Assembly: GCF_024055575.1 (NCBI RefSeq)
Contig: NZ_JAMXOE010000010.1
Coordinates: 1 to 64,000 of the forward strand
Length of the DNA stretch: 64,000 nucleotides
Source: Mucilaginibacter flavidus
GTDB lineage: Bacteria > Bacteroidota > Bacteroidia > Sphingobacteriales > Sphingobacteriaceae
Reading direction: 5' to 3'
Of this stretch, positions 63,939 to 64,000 are shown piece by piece. Both the position numbers and the translations under genes were made by a program. Under the pieces are notes generated by a model. It had not been told where the DNA came from and ran no database searches. It saw only the letters and a program-made list of their open reading frames with translations. Position 1 is the stretch's first letter, and each line of letters starts with the position of its first letter.

Positions 63939-64000
63939 TCTTAACTTATGCCACGCCAACGTACACCATTCCATCAGTAACCCTAACCGGGTATGTTTTT

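Overview
The window looks like the chromosome of a Bacteroidota species, most likely a soil or plant-associated Sphingobacteriaceae member close to Mucilaginibacter or Pedobacter. The reasons are a SusC/SusD pair next to a hybrid two-component regulator, lipoproteins throughout, YD-repeat RHS proteins, a DUF5107/TPR protein in a sugar operon and an AT-rich intergenic style. The genus is an inference from gene content only.

Region 1 (1-6.0 kb) is a decaying RHS polymorphic-toxin locus. It starts inside an RHS gene that keeps an intact variable tip, followed by a lipoprotein immunity gene. Behind a terminator lies a 5' fragment of a group II intron. Then comes a second RHS tip with a restriction-endonuclease-like toxin (pseudogene), a frameshifted HEAT-like immunity gene, the wreck of a second copy of the first toxin, and a second intact copy of its lipoprotein immunity gene.

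Region 2 (6-20.6 kb) is an accessory island built of small cassettes separated by repeated intergenic DNA. It holds: an orphan pilin-like protein; a two-gene cassette coding a MoaD/ThiS-like beta-grasp protein that ends in Gly-Gly plus a DUF4132 protein, lying between two related repeats that each end in a tRNA 3' end and a terminator; a four-helix-bundle S23 protein; a helix-turn-helix protein; a Septu-like ATPase + HNH pair; an unknown protein + Schlafen/AlbA_2 pair, flanked by a repeat of about 110 bp; and a Tat-exported PhoD phosphatase. A TTAACCGG-type motif recurs at four cassette borders.

Region 3 (20.7-52 kb) begins with a FtsX-type ABC permease and is then a polysaccharide utilisation locus. 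It contains a hybrid two-component sensor/regulator, SusC, SusD, an FG-GAP/ASPIC surface lipoprotein, a vanadium-haloperoxidase-like PAP2 protein, a GH2 beta-galactosidase, a DUF5107/TPR - galM - sugar porter operon, an AraC regulator, a GH35 beta-galactosidase and a GH30 glycosidase. The enzymes together point to a beta-galactan, for example arabinogalactan side chains. The sensor would detect released oligosaccharide, SusC/D would import it, GH30/GH35/GH2 would cut it to galactose, and GalM plus the porter would feed galactose to central metabolism.

Region 4 (52-64 kb) holds topoisomerase III and a nitrate assimilation operon on the minus strand: outer-membrane porin, NarK-type transporter, a fused nitrate reductase (Mo domain + FAD/NAD domain + BFD [2Fe-2S]), a sulfite/nitrite-reductase-like protein with a rubredoxin tail, and DUF4202. 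A divergent Crp/Fnr regulator with an N-terminal cysteine cluster probably controls it.
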